NCBI GenBank assembly: GCA_002682825.1
Contig: NOKP01000021.1
Span: forward strand, 372,001 to 436,000
DNA: 64,000 bases
DNA from: Neonectria sp. B-13
Taxonomy: Eukaryota; Ascomycota; Sordariomycetes; Hypocreales; Nectriaceae
Direction: 5' to 3'
Below are positions 11,322 through 22,675 of this stretch, in pieces. The position numbers and the translations under genes are program-made. The notes under the pieces are model-generated. The model saw nothing but the letters and a program-made list of their open reading frames with translations, was not told the DNA's origin and searched no databases. How positions within the stretch are numbered: position 1 is the stretch's first letter; the number at the start of each line of letters is the position of its first letter.

Positions 11322-11903
11322 TGAGCCGCTTCACAACGGCGCTGTTGCCAGGATGGAAAGTCTGTTGAGAGCCGAGATGCGCGGGGACTATTTCGGGATC
11401 TAGGTTGGTTCAGATTCCACAACACCCATGCGCAGTTTTAATCTGGTCGCCGAGGAGTCGCCACCAGCCACGTGCTAAGAGTCCGGTACAAATGGCCTTG
11501 CTTTCCCCCACACTATCAAGATTGTCCCCACCTCGTTCACGAACTTTACTGGCCATTTCGGGGAATTGATAATTATATCCTGACCAACCCGCATTAGCTC
11601 TAGTCGATGTAGAGTAACGGGGACTCTGCGATTGCTCTTAATCGTCCAGGCGGGGTTTGATAACTACACAAAATCCAATGATAGATGCCCTGCTTCCTCT
11701 CACACTACTGTCTTCTTTCTTATCTGAGCTTGGAACAATATCTGACGATGTTTATTGTTTCGGAGTGCATTGTGGTAGACAAGATCGACGACCAAAACTG
11801 CCACCGAGAGGGCAAACAGTTATAGCTCCCAGATTAGAAAAAACCGATTTTGTACATGTAACGTCACAATGAGTCTAGTCTGTTATTTAGATAATGCGCA
11901 CGA
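11322..11903. other. intergenic, promoter side of the Zn2Cys6 gene
   Basis: 5' flank of the transcription factor and 3' flank of the aminotransferase-like gene (both minus strand). No supported frame. Confidence 0.5.
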
Positions 11904-13181
11904 TTAACAGAGCGCAGCAACAATTCTAGCCAAGCCCTCGTTAAGATGGGTCTCGTTTTGCGAGAAGACAATTCTGAACCACCCCTTCTTTTCCGATCCG
12001 AAGTCCTTTCCTGATGCAAGGAAGACCTTTTTCGTCAGTAGTCTTTGCGCAACGATATCTCCGACATCCCGTCCTTTAGGAAGGATGTGATGATCGAGGT
12101 AAAACTTTCCAAGGTCTAGCCACAAGAAGAAGGCTGCATTCACCCTCGGGGCGTATGGGATATGATTCTTCTTGGCCCACTGGACCACCGAAGTGTACTT
12201 GTCTGATAATCTCTTTTGGTTGGTCTTGAGGTAAGCATCGGTCCAAGCCTCATCTTCAAGCAGGTTTGCGGTGACATGCTCAGAGAGAGATGATGGCGAG
12301 CTGTACAGGCCGACAGCAATCATGGCAGCGTGCAGAGCGGGGTTTGATTGGGAGATTATGGCTCCAATTCGAAGACCGTTGGCGCCGAAATCCTTGGACA
12401 TGCCCCAGATGACATGAACACGGGAAGGGTCGATAATGTCAGTTGAGTCGATAGTAAGTGCTGACTCGAAGGAGGTTGGCGCAGGACTGTCAACAGTGTT
12501 GTCCCAGACGGAGAGGGCGTAGATCTCGTCACTGATAAAATGAACTCCGTACTTCTCGCAGAGTTTCATGAGACCAATCACGACCTCTCGAGGATAGCAT
12601 CGTCCCAGGGGGTTGTGTGGGTGGCTAATGATGAGGCCAGATACCTTCAGGCCCTGGGCATGAGCATCCAGCAAGACTTTCTCGTAACTGTCAATGGCAT
12701 CTTCGCACAAGGGATCGACTTCCTCGAATGGGACGGGCAGTAGCTTGGCCCCGAATCGAAGGGTCAGATCCGGGGCGAATGTGCCGTAGTAGGGCTGACC
12801 TAGGAGGAAACACTCGCCGGGGTTGGCAAGGGCCCAAGAGAGGTGCTCAATAGCAGAGCTACATCCGTTTGTGACATCAACGTGCGCTGGCTCAAGAGAT
12901 CGAATAGGCTTGAGGTGTCTGTTGAGGAAGTCTGCGATAGCTTTCTTGAGCCGTTTCGTACCGGTCACACCATCGCCATACGTGAAAGCCGCATGCGAAA
13001 GGGCAAAGTAGTCGTGAATGTGCTTGGAGATTTCGTCATGCATGAGCGAATTCTCGGCAACACCGAGACTAACATATCCGTCCGGATTACTCTTGGGGTC
13101 CCAGAGGTTGGGGATTATTTCCCAGATCAGGGCGCCTTTAGCCTTCTCACCAGTTGCCTGGGCACGTGTCGAGAGAGTCAT
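11904..13181 (-). CDS. PLP-dependent enzyme, ACC synthase / C-S lyase-like (fold type I)
   Basis: A 425-residue protein starting MTLSTRAQATGEKAKG at 13181; the longer frame to 13304 lacks conservation. Family I/II aminotransferase landmarks are in order: YVSLGVAENSLMHDEIS near the start, FTYGDGVTGTKRLKKAIADFL, SHPHNPLGRCY (the NPxG region), HFISDEIYALSVW (Asp and Tyr holding the cofactor), WGMSKDFGANGLRIGAI (the Lys forms the Schiff base), and a C-terminal Arg in GWFRIVFSQ. The AEN and SKDFGANGLR forms are those of 1-aminocyclopropane-1-carboxylate synthase-like proteins. In fungi this group includes the C-S lyases of epipolythiodioxopiperazine clusters (GliI type) as well as transaminases. 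No NRPS, GST or thioredoxin-reductase partner is in the window, so the reaction is left open. Confidence 0.85.
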   Translation of the reverse strand: MTLSTRAQATGEKAKGALIWEIIPNLWDPKSNPDGYVSLGVAENSLMHDEISKHIHDYFALSHAAFTYGDGVTGTKRLKKAIADFLNRHLKPIRSLEPAHVDVTNGCSSAIEHLSWALANPGECFLLGQPYYGTFAPDLTLRFGAKLLPVPFEEVDPLCEDAIDSYEKVLLDAHAQGLKVSGLIISHPHNPLGRCYPREVVIGLMKLCEKYGVHFISDEIYALSVWDNTVDSPAPTSFESALTIDSTDIIDPSRVHVIWGMSKDFGANGLRIGAIISQSNPALHAAMIAVGLYSSPSSLSEHVTANLLEDEAWTDAYLKTNQKRLSDKYTSVVQWAKKNHIPYAPRVNAAFFLWLDLGKFYLDHHILPKGRDVGDIVAQRLLTKKVFLASGKDFGSEKKGWFRIVFSQNETHLNEGLARIVAALC

Positions 13182-13313
13182 GATTGCTGTTTGTGATAAG
13201 AAGATGCCATGTAATGAAGGCTCGAGAATGTTAACTGTTCTCGATCTTCGGTTATCCTTGTCACAAAGCTTTGTCTTATATCGTAGTCTTAGATCCCAAT
13301 TCAAACGGTAGTG

Positions 13314-13631
13314 TTAAAGACCAGACCCCCATAGGATGACTCGTTGTGGGGCATAGGGCTCGGATCGGGGGATGCTAGCGTGAACGGCGATCAAAGAAGA
13401 CTCCGACTCCGAGAAAACTCCACACACCAATCTCCGATAATGGGAGTTCGACATGCTTCCACCATTCCCCACCACTAAACGAGTTTGCTCCTCGAGGTCC
13501 ATAGCCACTAGACCCGTCTCGTGAGGATAGTCGAACATGGGCTGTGGTAAGAGGTTGTCGATCAAACGGGTATCGATGAGCTGGGCTGATGCACTGCTGG
13601 GCTGAGATTGAGCTGGGGAGTGAGGGGGCAT
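13314..13631 (-). CDS. short hypothetical frame, 105 aa
   Basis: ATG at 13631, stop at 13314, directly upstream of the PLP-enzyme gene on the same strand. The N-terminus is low-complexity (Pro/Ser/Gln); the rest has no recognisable domain, signal peptide or membrane segment. It could be a small gene, a 5' leader part, or chance. It lies between the NLR relic and the PLP gene and does not resemble either. Confidence 0.25.
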   Translation of the reverse strand: MPPHSPAQSQPSSASAQLIDTRLIDNLLPQPMFDYPHETGLVAMDLEEQTRLVVGNGGSMSNSHYRRLVCGVFSESESSLIAVHASIPRSEPYAPQRVILWGSGL

Positions 13632-13868
13632 TAAAAGTGGCTGCCCATGTTGACTAAGATCTGACTTGAGTTTCGTCTTGGGATACTAAGTCATTGACGC
13701 AGAACAGCTCGTCTTTGGCCTTAGGGACATTTCCTCTAGCGATTCTTATGTTTTCATCCAGAGATGTAGCTGGTTCAGGCTTGATTTTCATGCCAGTAAG
13801 TTGAAGTTGCTATGACAAGCGTGAAACACGTACCACAAGCAGAGAATGGTATAATATTATGATTGTAG

Positions 13869-14344
13869 TCACCTCAGAGCTCTTGCCATCAGGTTGATAG
13901 CTTCGATCCAACGAAGGATGTGCTCCTCCAAGAACGATGGACTAGATTGCCGTCGGAGAAGCGTGCCCCGCTCTGTCAGTATTGCTGAGCCCAGTAGAGA
14001 CATGCGTATTGAAGCTCGGGAGGAATGCAACGCTGGATATAATCAGGGGTAACGTCCTTAACAAGAGTTCCTGGCGATCCAGGGCCACAAACGTTCACCT
14101 TGAGCATCTTGGACATAAGTGTTATGCAGCTGTCAGCCAAGTTCTTGTGATCTTCCTCACCCACCCAAAGATCGAGGTCCCTGCACCGAGACTTGTCTAG
14201 AAGAAAGTCACGGAATGTAGGGTGATGCAGGCGGACTGGGCGGGACGCCTGACGAGGGATGTGGAAGATAGTGTGCAAGTCAGCCAGTGTATCCTTGATG
14301 CCACCCAGTGGTATGTTGAGCAGATTGGCCATATACCAGTTCAA
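13869..14344 (-). pseudogene. NLR fragment: region between NACHT and WD40 (HET-E type)
   Basis: From 14344 the frame reads ANLLNIPLGGIKDTLADLHT, then LHHPTFRDFLLDKSRC and LQYACLYWAQQY. This is the winged-helix/helical stretch that follows the NACHT domain in fungal STAND receptors. A TGA at about 13976 interrupts it directly after WAQQY. Reading through gives QSGARFSDGNLVH; then one base out of frame comes LEEHILRWIEAINLM, matching the usual continuation of these receptors, and a TGA at 13869. So there is at least one nonsense change and one frameshift. No P-loop NACHT core lies upstream; the adjacent upstream sequence is the end of a kinase-like frame instead. There is no start codon. Clear pseudogene. 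Confidence 0.8.
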
Positions 14345-15261
14345 TAGTTAGATACTATTTTCAAAGCATCCACAGCCTCTTGTGCAGAACTAAACTCGAA
14401 ATGCCAGAGCTTCCGGATGATACCTTGGACTGGATTATTTTCGGCTACATGAGGGTACTCCCCATCCAAAAGTTTCTGCTGAAGTTCCTCTATCTCGATC
14501 GAACCATATGGTACAGCCCATTCTGTGATCTCGCAGATTGCAGTGCCAAGCGCGAACAGCTCCATTGCAAGCGTGCCATTGGCAGGAGCCTCATCATCTG
14601 ACCCCGGTGCGCAATAACGGGTCTCATATGAAAAGAGGAGTTCGGGGTATGTGTCTACTAGACTAGATCCAGCAAAGTCGCAGAGCTTGATATGAAGATC
14701 ATCAAAGACGAGAATATTTCGAGCCGAGACATCGCCCCAAATGACACCACGGTCGTGGATATATTGCATGGTCTCCGCAATGTCGATTACCACTCGTAGG
14801 CGGCGAGCTATGATTGGGGGTTCGTTCTTTTCGATGTACTCTCGTAAGTTGCCATGTGGAGCTCTCTGAAGACGTAAAGCCCAGGCCTCCTCACCGTCCG
14901 GCATTAATTCAATACCCATGCACTTAAGGATGCACGGATGTGAGCCAAGAGCTTCATAGAGAGCAGCCTCACGCTTGAAGCGGTTGCTTGTGTCCTCAGC
15001 AAAGGCGGCGTGATCGTACATTTCGCCGTCAAGCCAAAACCCCACAGCTTTTAGAGCAGACTTGGAATTGCCCTTCTCTGTATACACGATGCTGAGACCT
15101 GTTCGTCCGAGTGGCTCTAGTCTGGCCCTGATGGCATGGGCAGCTTCGCGGTCGACAGCCGCATTTCGTGACGGGGAAATAGTATGGAATACACTGAGAG
15201 CAGTAGTCTGAGTAAAGTTGGGCGCAAATAAGGAAGACAGATTCTGGATGGTGGGAGTCAA
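14341..15261 (-). pseudogene. protein-kinase-like frame without a visible start codon
   Basis: An open frame of 306 codons encodes a complete kinase fold. Lys71 in ALKAVGF is the likely VAIK lysine, Glu98 the helix-C candidate, VIWGDVSARNILV (residues 173-185) the catalytic loop with Asp177 and Asn182 but Trp-Gly in place of His-Arg, and LCDFAGSSL (193-201) the DFG position with DFA. The glycine-rich loop is degenerate. The frame has no ATG before residue 81, and the only near ATG (15265) is in another frame. Either a 5' exon is spliced in from further upstream or the start has been lost. The stop is intact and abuts the NLR fragment within 4 bases. The fungal kinase-like families with a GD(V/I)SxxN loop often lie in or beside NLR genes. 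It could still be a functional gene if a first exon exists. Confidence 0.6.
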
Positions 15262-15488
15262 ACATTGAGCCGAGTAGCCGACATTCGTATCACGTGACTG
15301 CCTCGTTGTTCCTAATTAGCGGGTGGTGTTAAGACTAGTAGTCTAGGCACTAACTTATGCTTACTTGCCTCACCTCCCAATGAGAAGAAATCGAGTATTG
15401 TACACGACAGCCAACAAACGATCGTGACTGCTGGGATGAATACGCCCAGATGACGACAGAGTAAGTTTGACGCAACGCGACAGTGAAA
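15262..15488. other. head-to-head region, kinase-like frame and Zn2Cys6 gene
   Basis: Short divergent intergenic segment. The minus strand has an open stretch (ATG at 15549, overlapping the other gene) ending at a possible GTGAGG donor near 15373, but no join that keeps the kinase frame was found. Confidence 0.35.
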
Positions 15489-17401
15489 ATGAGAAAATCC
15501 CGAGCTGAGACTCCTCCAGATCATCCCCCGCCAGTGACGAGGGCGTCATCGCGGTGAGGACCAAACCGTCTCAGGACCACAACAACCAAAAGCTCTCCCG
15601 TACAAGCACCCACAAAGTACGGACAGGCTGCATCACCTGCAAGAGGCGCCGCGTGAAATGCGACGAGACGAAACCATATTGTGGCAATTGTCTCAAGAGT
15701 AGAGGCCACTGCGAGGGCTACGCTGAGCAAAGCAAGAAACCCATGTCTTCTGGTCCCCTTCAGATTCGTTGGGACTCAAGGCAGATTACAAAGCAAACCA
15801 CTCGTGTCGCTTCCCCGCGTACACAACTCAAACTTGATCCAGACGCGCTCGATTTTCGCGACGCCAGGGGCCTTCTCTACTTCCAGGAGTTCGTCGACCT
15901 GGTCCAAGGACCATGGATCACCACAGGTTCCAGCAGCGGGTTATGGGAGGTGACGTTGCCTCAGCTCGCTCGTAACAATACGACGCTCCGTCACGCCGCA
16001 GTCGGCATCGGAGCATTGAGCATGTGGTATCGTCAGTCCGGGCACAAGACGCTCCGCAAAGCGGCGGTGCCAGTTCACGCCATTACCAAAGGGGACGCGC
16101 ATTACTTCTACGGCGTGGCTTCCTACTGCCATGCCCTAAAGCTGCAAAGCCAACAGGCTTCTGTACAAGACGCAGTATTCTTGTCGGTGCTGTCTTTATG
16201 CTTTGAAACACTCCGAGGCCACAAGAAGGCCGCCCTTGACCATGTCAACCACGGCTCCGCTCTACTATTAGCCCTGTTGACGGACCGAGACTCGCATCGT
16301 TACGTCGCCGCTCTCGCGCCGAATCCAAAGCCTCTTCTCGCAATCGTGGCAGATATTTTTATCCAACTTGTGTCACAAGCCCGTTTTGTGCTCCGCGGCA
16401 CCCTGCGCAATGGCCCGTCGCTTCCAAACTTCACAAAGGGACTGAGGGACAAGAAGCACACGTTGGAGTCCTTCGTAGTCCTGATATGCCAGCTATCTGC
16501 CCGTTCAACAGTCACCGACCAGATCCCGGCCGTTTTCAACAGCCTGGATGAGTTCGAGGAGTACTGTGCTCAGTCCCTACGCGATCGATACAAGATGGGC
16601 CCTATCATATTGGACATCGTTCGGACATCGGACATATTATCCTCGATCGACCACAATGACATAGGCCTATTCTGGGAACGCCTTAGTGGTGATATTCGGA
16701 TCAAAGAGTTCATCAAAGCTTCAGCAACGGAAATGCAAGCTTTAAACGCCGCCTTCCTACCCCTTTTCAACCAGGTTATGATGTCCGACACCAAAGCGCC
16801 AGCGTATTTAAGAGCCATTCATCTGCGTCTACAGTATTTTTGTGTCTACACCTTCGAGGATCCGACGCAATACTACGATTTAGAGGTGCTACACGCTCAG
16901 ACACCACTCTTCCGCGAATACCTGTCCCTCGCTGAGGTAGCCTTCCATATTACAAAACGAGACTTCACAAATCCAGCACAACAGTTGTCTCTGCAGTCCG
17001 GTCTGCCGTGGCGTCTTCTGCTCATAGCATTTTATTGCCGCGATCCTTTGGTACGTGACCAAGCTATCTTGATGCTGAGAGACTACGCTGGTGAGGACGG
17101 ACTATGGAGCACGCGCGCTCTATACATTCTAGCCATGAGGAACAGGGACGTAGAGCGGATGAATGCGGTCGAGGGCACGCTGAAAGAACAATGGCAGAGG
17201 CTGTGGCGCCGGGAATATATTTTTGAAAATGGCGGCGACCGTGCTGTTTTCTGCTTCTTAGCCAAGGATGAGACAACGGGAGAATGGGAACTCGTGGAGG
17301 AGACAGCTGAGGTTCAGGACGATTCTGAAGAAGGTCTTTGGGAGCGAAGGCCCTTGACCGCGGCTGGCAAGTTACTCGCGGGAGACATGATAGTCCTTTG
17401 A
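15489..17401 (+). CDS. Zn2Cys6 transcription factor
   Basis: Predicted 619 aa from two exons, 15489-15553 and 15607-17401. The long frame has no ATG ahead of the zinc cluster. ATG at 15489 (MRKSRAETPPDHPPPV) becomes continuous with it only by removing 15554-15606 (GTGAGG...ACAAG, 53 nt). The AAG acceptor is uncommon, so the start is the weak point. Residues about 30-57 read GCITCKRRRVKCDETKPYC followed by GNCLKSRGHC, a complete zinc cluster. The remainder fits the shorter-type fungal transcription-factor regulatory region (FQEFVDL, ALDHVNHGSALL, LPWRLLLIAFYCRDP). Nuclear regulator; converges on the ABC transporter gene, whose expression it might control (inference from position only). Confidence 0.82.
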
Positions 17402-17590
17402 GTGGATTCATGGGACGGGTAATGGCACAGGCTTTCGATGCATGGCAGTCGCCTTGAATGCGATTCAATACTCTCTACATATTAAAATGGATTATGGACA
17501 AGAAGTCTCATGAGAAAGAAAGAGGTTGGGACGGTATGGTGACAGTGGTTTAAGCAATCCATGACAAAAGGTGTCCGTCAATTCGTCCCT

Positions 17591-20500
17591 TCATTGGTCC
17601 AAAGCCTGGTTCTGACACTAAATTAGAAAAGTTAGCATGAAATCAAGCCCAAAGAACGGGTTCGACTCACCATTTCGTAATAAACACCTTGCTTGTTGAT
17701 TAGCTCATTGTGAGTCCCTTTCTCTACCACGTTCCCCTGATCAAACACGAAGATCACATCAGCATTCTGGATCGTCGAAAGCCGATGAGCCACAGCAACC
17801 ATAGTCCGTCCGTTGCGTGCTCTCTCAAAAGCAGCTTGGACGACTTGCTCGGACTCGGAGTCTAGTGCCGACGTTGCTTCATCCAGGAGTAGAATCTTGG
17901 GGTCCCGAATCAATGCGCGAGCAATAGCGATACGTTGCTTCTGCCCTCCGGACATGGAGACGCCTTTGTGGCCGACATCGGTGTTGTAGCCTTCGGGCAA
18001 GGAGACGATGAAGTCGTGGATAAAAGCATCGCGACAGACTTCGTGGATTCTCTCGTCGGAGATGGAGCTAGGATCAGCTACACCAAAGAGGATATTTTCG
18101 CGCACAGTTCCTCGAAACATGGTCGGTTCCTGGGAAACGAGTGAGAGGTTTTGGCGATAGTCGTATACGTTCAGCTCCTTGATGTTGAAGCCACCACATA
18201 GGATTGCGCCATGATTCGGCCCCAGGTCGTAGAAACGCTCAAGAAGAGAGATGACTGTCGTTTTGCCGCATCCAGATGGTCCTACAAGGGCCGCGTACTG
18301 GCCCTTCTTGATGGTGAGGCTCAAACCATCAAAGACAGAGACGTCTCGCGTGGGATACTTGAACGAGACATCTCGAAGTTCAATCTCGACTCCGCCCTCT
18401 GTGTCAACCATGATTTCTTTGCTGGCCCTGGCCTCAGCCCGATAAACGTCTGCAGACTGTTCAACATCAAGGATTCGATTGGCAGCAGCTCTTGTTTGGG
18501 CTGCAGAAGGCGCCACGGAAAGGGCTTGACTCGCAGCCTCCGCGCCCTGAATGACAGCCATGAGGCAGACAAAAAATGCCTCCAACGTGTACTCACCAGT
18601 AGCCATGAGGTTGCCGCCATACCACATGATGAGGGCCTGACAACCGAGGCCAGCACTATCTGCGAAGCCATAGATTGGCGAAGTCCACTTAGCTTTGTCG
18701 AAGGCCGTCTTGACATGGCCATCTAGGAGCTTCCGATAGCGAATGTTAATCGAGTCCTCCATAGTGAGAGAAGAGACGGTTCTAATGGCACCAATCGCTT
18801 CGGTTGCAAATTGTGAGCTTTCCTTGAAGACGGCCGAATTCATCTGGTCGAATTGCACCTCATGCCTGTACTTCCAGGAGCCCGAAGCTAGCATCAGCGG
18901 CAAGGCCACAAACATGGCGACCAAGCCAAGCTTCCATCCAAAAATGAGCGCAATAGTGCTGCAGCCGATGACGTTGAACATAGCTGAGATCATGAGGGCC
19001 AGGTTCAAACCAAGCAGCTCCTCCAACTGCTTTGCATCACCCGCGACCCGGGAGCTGAGGGTGCCGTGGGAGTTTCCATCCTGATCAAAGAATGCAAGCT
19101 TCTGGTACAGTATATCGGTGAGATACTGCGTCTTGTACACGGCGCTGACAAAGTATTGGTTTCGCGAGGCAATCCAGCCCTCGAAGAAGTACGAAATTCC
19201 AACGCCGGCACTCAGAGCTAGCCACATCAGTCCCCAGAAATCGCCCTCCTTGTCCATCTCGTCACCCTCCAGGAGGAAGACGCCAATGACTTTGGCAAAT
19301 AGCCAGGCCTGGAGTGGCGTGGCGGCTGCAACGGCCATAGCGGACAAGATGATTCCCATGTAGAGAGGCCATTGCGCTCGCTGCCTGTACAGTAACGTTC
19401 CAAAGCTGCTAATTAGACCGCGCGGTTTCTCGGACGTGGTGTCTTCGGGTGTTTCAGAAGGAACGTCGACCTCTGCGAACTCAAGGTCGCCATGCATCTT
19501 GACCGATTCGATACCAGACTCAAGAGAGGCATCTTCCTCCGCTCCTTCATGAACTTGCAGCGACTGAGCTCGGACTAGGGCGCTGTAGACTCCAGAATGG
19601 TTGCCCATAAGACTTTCATGAGTGCCCTGCTCAACCGCTCTCCCCTTCTGTAGGACAATGATCTGGTCGGCCTTTCTAATAGTCGAGAGTCGATGGGCAA
19701 TGGTTATGGTTGTGCGGTTTTGACTGAGTCGGTCCAAGGCGGCTTGAACGATCTTCTCGCTCTTCGCGTCGATCGCACTTGTGGCCTCGTCTAGTATGAC
19801 GATTCGTGGCTTCTTGATGATGCTTCTGGCAATTGCCAGACGCTGTTTCTGACCGCCCGATAGCTTCGCGCCGCCATCGCCCACTTGCGTATCGTACATC
19901 TGAGGAAACAAGGATCAGCATTACCGTGCAGAGAATAACAGGAGCCAATACTTACGTCCGGCAGGCGGTTAATGAATTCGTCAGCGTAGGCTTCCTCGCA
20001 TGCCTCCTGAACTAGCTCGCGCTTTCGCGCTTCAGGCTCATCTTCCCACTGAGATCCGGTGAGCCCGTGGGCGACGTTGTTGAAGATTGTGTCGTTGAAA
20101 AGAAACGGCTCCTGTTGAACTAACCCAATCTGTGCTCTCCACCATTTGTGGTCAAGGTCCTCCAGATTGTGACCGCCAACTGTGATGGACCCGGAGAGCG
20201 TGGGGGCTAGAGAAGTTTTCTCGCCGTTCTCAGGTTGATCCGTTGCCTCCTCGCCAGATTTCTCCTGGGGCTTGACCTCAACTACCTGAGGAATGACATG
20301 ATGGTCTCTCAGGGAGTACCAACGCTCAAGCAAGCCGACAATGGTACTTTTTCCTGAACCAGAGGGGCCAACAAGAGCTGTGTTCTGTCCCGAACGGATG
20401 CAAAAGCTCAGAGCGTTCAGAACACGAGCACCAGGTCGATTAGGATACTCAAATGTGACGTTGTCAAAGATCAAGTCGTCAGAGGCAATATCGGGCTTGA

Positions 20501-21639
20501 GGGAACCAAAACTGGGAAGAGGCGCGTCGATGACGGCAAAGAATTCGCAGGCAGCAACCATGGCTTTGCTGACGGCTAGGAGTGGTGTCGATATACGTTC
20601 CAGGGAGGTAAGAACCATCATGACCGACATGAGCACAACAATCACCACTCCAGCATTGTCGATTGCGCCAGCCATGTATCGTTGAATTCCCCACCAAAAA
20701 GAAAGTCCGAAGGAACCAAACACGCCGAAGAACTAATTCATTGTCAGCTTTGTTCCATAGGACGGGCAGGGGTTGATAGTAGACACGTACAACTAGCCCA
20801 AACTGTAGGCCTAACAATGGTGCAGTCTTGTGGCCTTCTTCCATGGCCTTTTGCACCCACTCTTGGTAGCGAGAGATGACGCGACCCTGAGCGCCACAAG
20901 CCATCACGAGGCGAATACCCTCGAGGGCTTCGCTCGCAATGGCGGTGCCTTGCGCGTCCGCCTGCGTGGTTCTGGTGTGTCCTTTGACGATAAACGGGAG
21001 CACTACCACCAAGATGATGATGATATACAGGATCAATGAGGAGGTCACCAAGGTAAGGTTCCAACTCCACGTGAAGGCGATGATTATTGCCGCCCAGATA
21101 GTTCCGTTGAACTCCAAGAATGTTCCTAACCGCTCGGATATACCGGTTTGCAGAGTATTCGATGTCGAGGTGATGGCGGTAGCAGGTGCCCCAGCAGGCA
21201 TCGAGTCGATAGCATGGATCGACTGGGCAAAGAGCGACTGCATGTAGTGAAGACGGACAGCCGATGACAGACGAATACCGATCATCCTGAAGCAGAACTT
21301 GTTGATAGTATTCAGACCCCAGCGGCCGAGAAAGAGCGCCATGATGTACAGAGCTTGTTTGTCCAGAAGTTCCTCGAAGTCTTGGCGGGACACAGCGGAC
21401 GAGTCCTTGCCAAATTCTGTGAACTGGCCGACAAGCTGGCCGAAAATGACGATCATCAGAGGCATGGTAATACCAGCTCCTATTGATGCGAAGGAGGCAA
21501 TGGCGTAGACGCAAAAGTCCCATTTCGTGGCGTAGCTAAAGACCCTGAGGTAATCGGAGAACTTTGGTGTCCGTTGCGGACGCTGGGTCCCTGGTTCAAC
21601 GAGGGTCGTACGGTCGGGAGCATCGCGGTTGTCGGACAT
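17591..21639 (-). CDS. full-size ABC exporter, subfamily B (MDR type), 4 exons
   Basis: Predicted 1293 aa; exons 21639-20791, 20732-19956, 19899-17671, 17617-17591, with introns of 58, 56 and 53 nt, all phase 0. The last nine-codon exon (CQNQALDQ and stop) is recovered by splicing GTGAGT...TTTAG; unspliced reading would end in an unrelated tail. Layout is TMD1-NBD1-TMD2-NBD2. NBD1: Walker A GPSGSGKST at about 405, signature LSGGQKQR about 555, Walker B VILDEATSA about 575, with a D-loop and H-loop following (TIAHRLST). NBD2: GPSGCGKTT about 1080, MSGGQKQR about 1190, LLLDEATSA about 1210. Both ATP sites look competent. It resembles fungal multidrug/pheromone-type exporters of the plasma membrane; the substrate is not readable. 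The length is normal and the coding sequence is intact, unlike several neighbours. Confidence 0.92.
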
Positions 21640-22675
21640 CTTGGATACGAAGAGGTAGTTGACTCGGCCTAAGACTGGTGCGTGTGTTAAAAGAAGAAGA
21701 AAATCAAGGAAAAAGAATCAAGGAAGAAGTAAGGTAGTGAGAGAGCGTGTAGAACAAGTAGATGAATGGGGAGGGAAAGAGTGGCCGTAAAGACTTTTAA
21801 GATGAGATGAAAGAAACGAATTTGAACCACGGGAAATGAGTGGAGAGTAATAAAGTGTTGGAGGGCGTGAGGAATGGCAAGGCACCCTTCAAATAACCCA
21901 AGGCATACTGATTACACCAGAGATTATTTAGCGATCACCTATGGATCATGCCCCTTAGCCCGGTTGCCTTCGTAAATGTCCCAAAGCGGTAATCGGGTTT
22001 ACGAGCCGTGCAGCGAGTTCCACTTTTCTCCAACGTGGGTCCACCGTCGAACTTGGCACGGGCCGGGGAGTCGGGACATACAAAACCCCGGGGGCGCGTA
22101 AGACTGGGCGGAACACTAAAAATAACCAAACGGGTGATGATGATACTCCCACTAAGACTGTATTAAGATTGATTTGACTCATGTCGAATGTACAGTGTAT
22201 CTTGTACGCTAGTTACATGGCTTCCTCCCTGATGTAGGGTATCTTTGATGGTATGAACCGCGAGCAATCTTCAACGGCAGTCAAAGACACGCCAAGCCCT
22301 ATTCAGCCTCGCCCATGGCGAGCCTGTTGACATGGCTTTTGGTATATGCCAAGTATTCAAATAACCATCTAAAGCTAAAAGGCGATTCAGTCGACCTCAG
22401 GCATACTTGAGGCGACTTTCTCCGCTATCAAACCTGTACAATGGGAACAATACTCCGAAACGCACTAAAAGCAAGGCAAGGCGGCTTCGCGGAGACAAGA
22501 ATTCAGTCAGAAAGCTATTTTCCCTTGCTACCCAGAGGCTACCCGCATGGAGCACAAGAAGGCGAGATGGGAGTGGTTAAATCATGGAAGTATGCAATGG
22601 ACATAAGGTGAAGAAGAAGAGAGTAAAAGAAGGGGAGAATCGTATTGAATGTCCAGCTAATGTATTCGTTCGTGC
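21640..22675. other. intergenic, ABC promoter side
   Basis: Upstream of the ABC gene is a purine-rich stretch on the plus strand (about 21690-21740, pyrimidine-rich on the coding strand), as often seen in fungal promoters and 5' UTRs. A second AAGAAGAAGAG-type run is at about 22610. No coding frame supported. Confidence 0.5.

Noticed and set aside
17618..17670. C-terminal read-through MVSRTRSLGLISC of the ABC transporter
   Set aside because: It is a retained intron; splicing gives the usual short polar tail.
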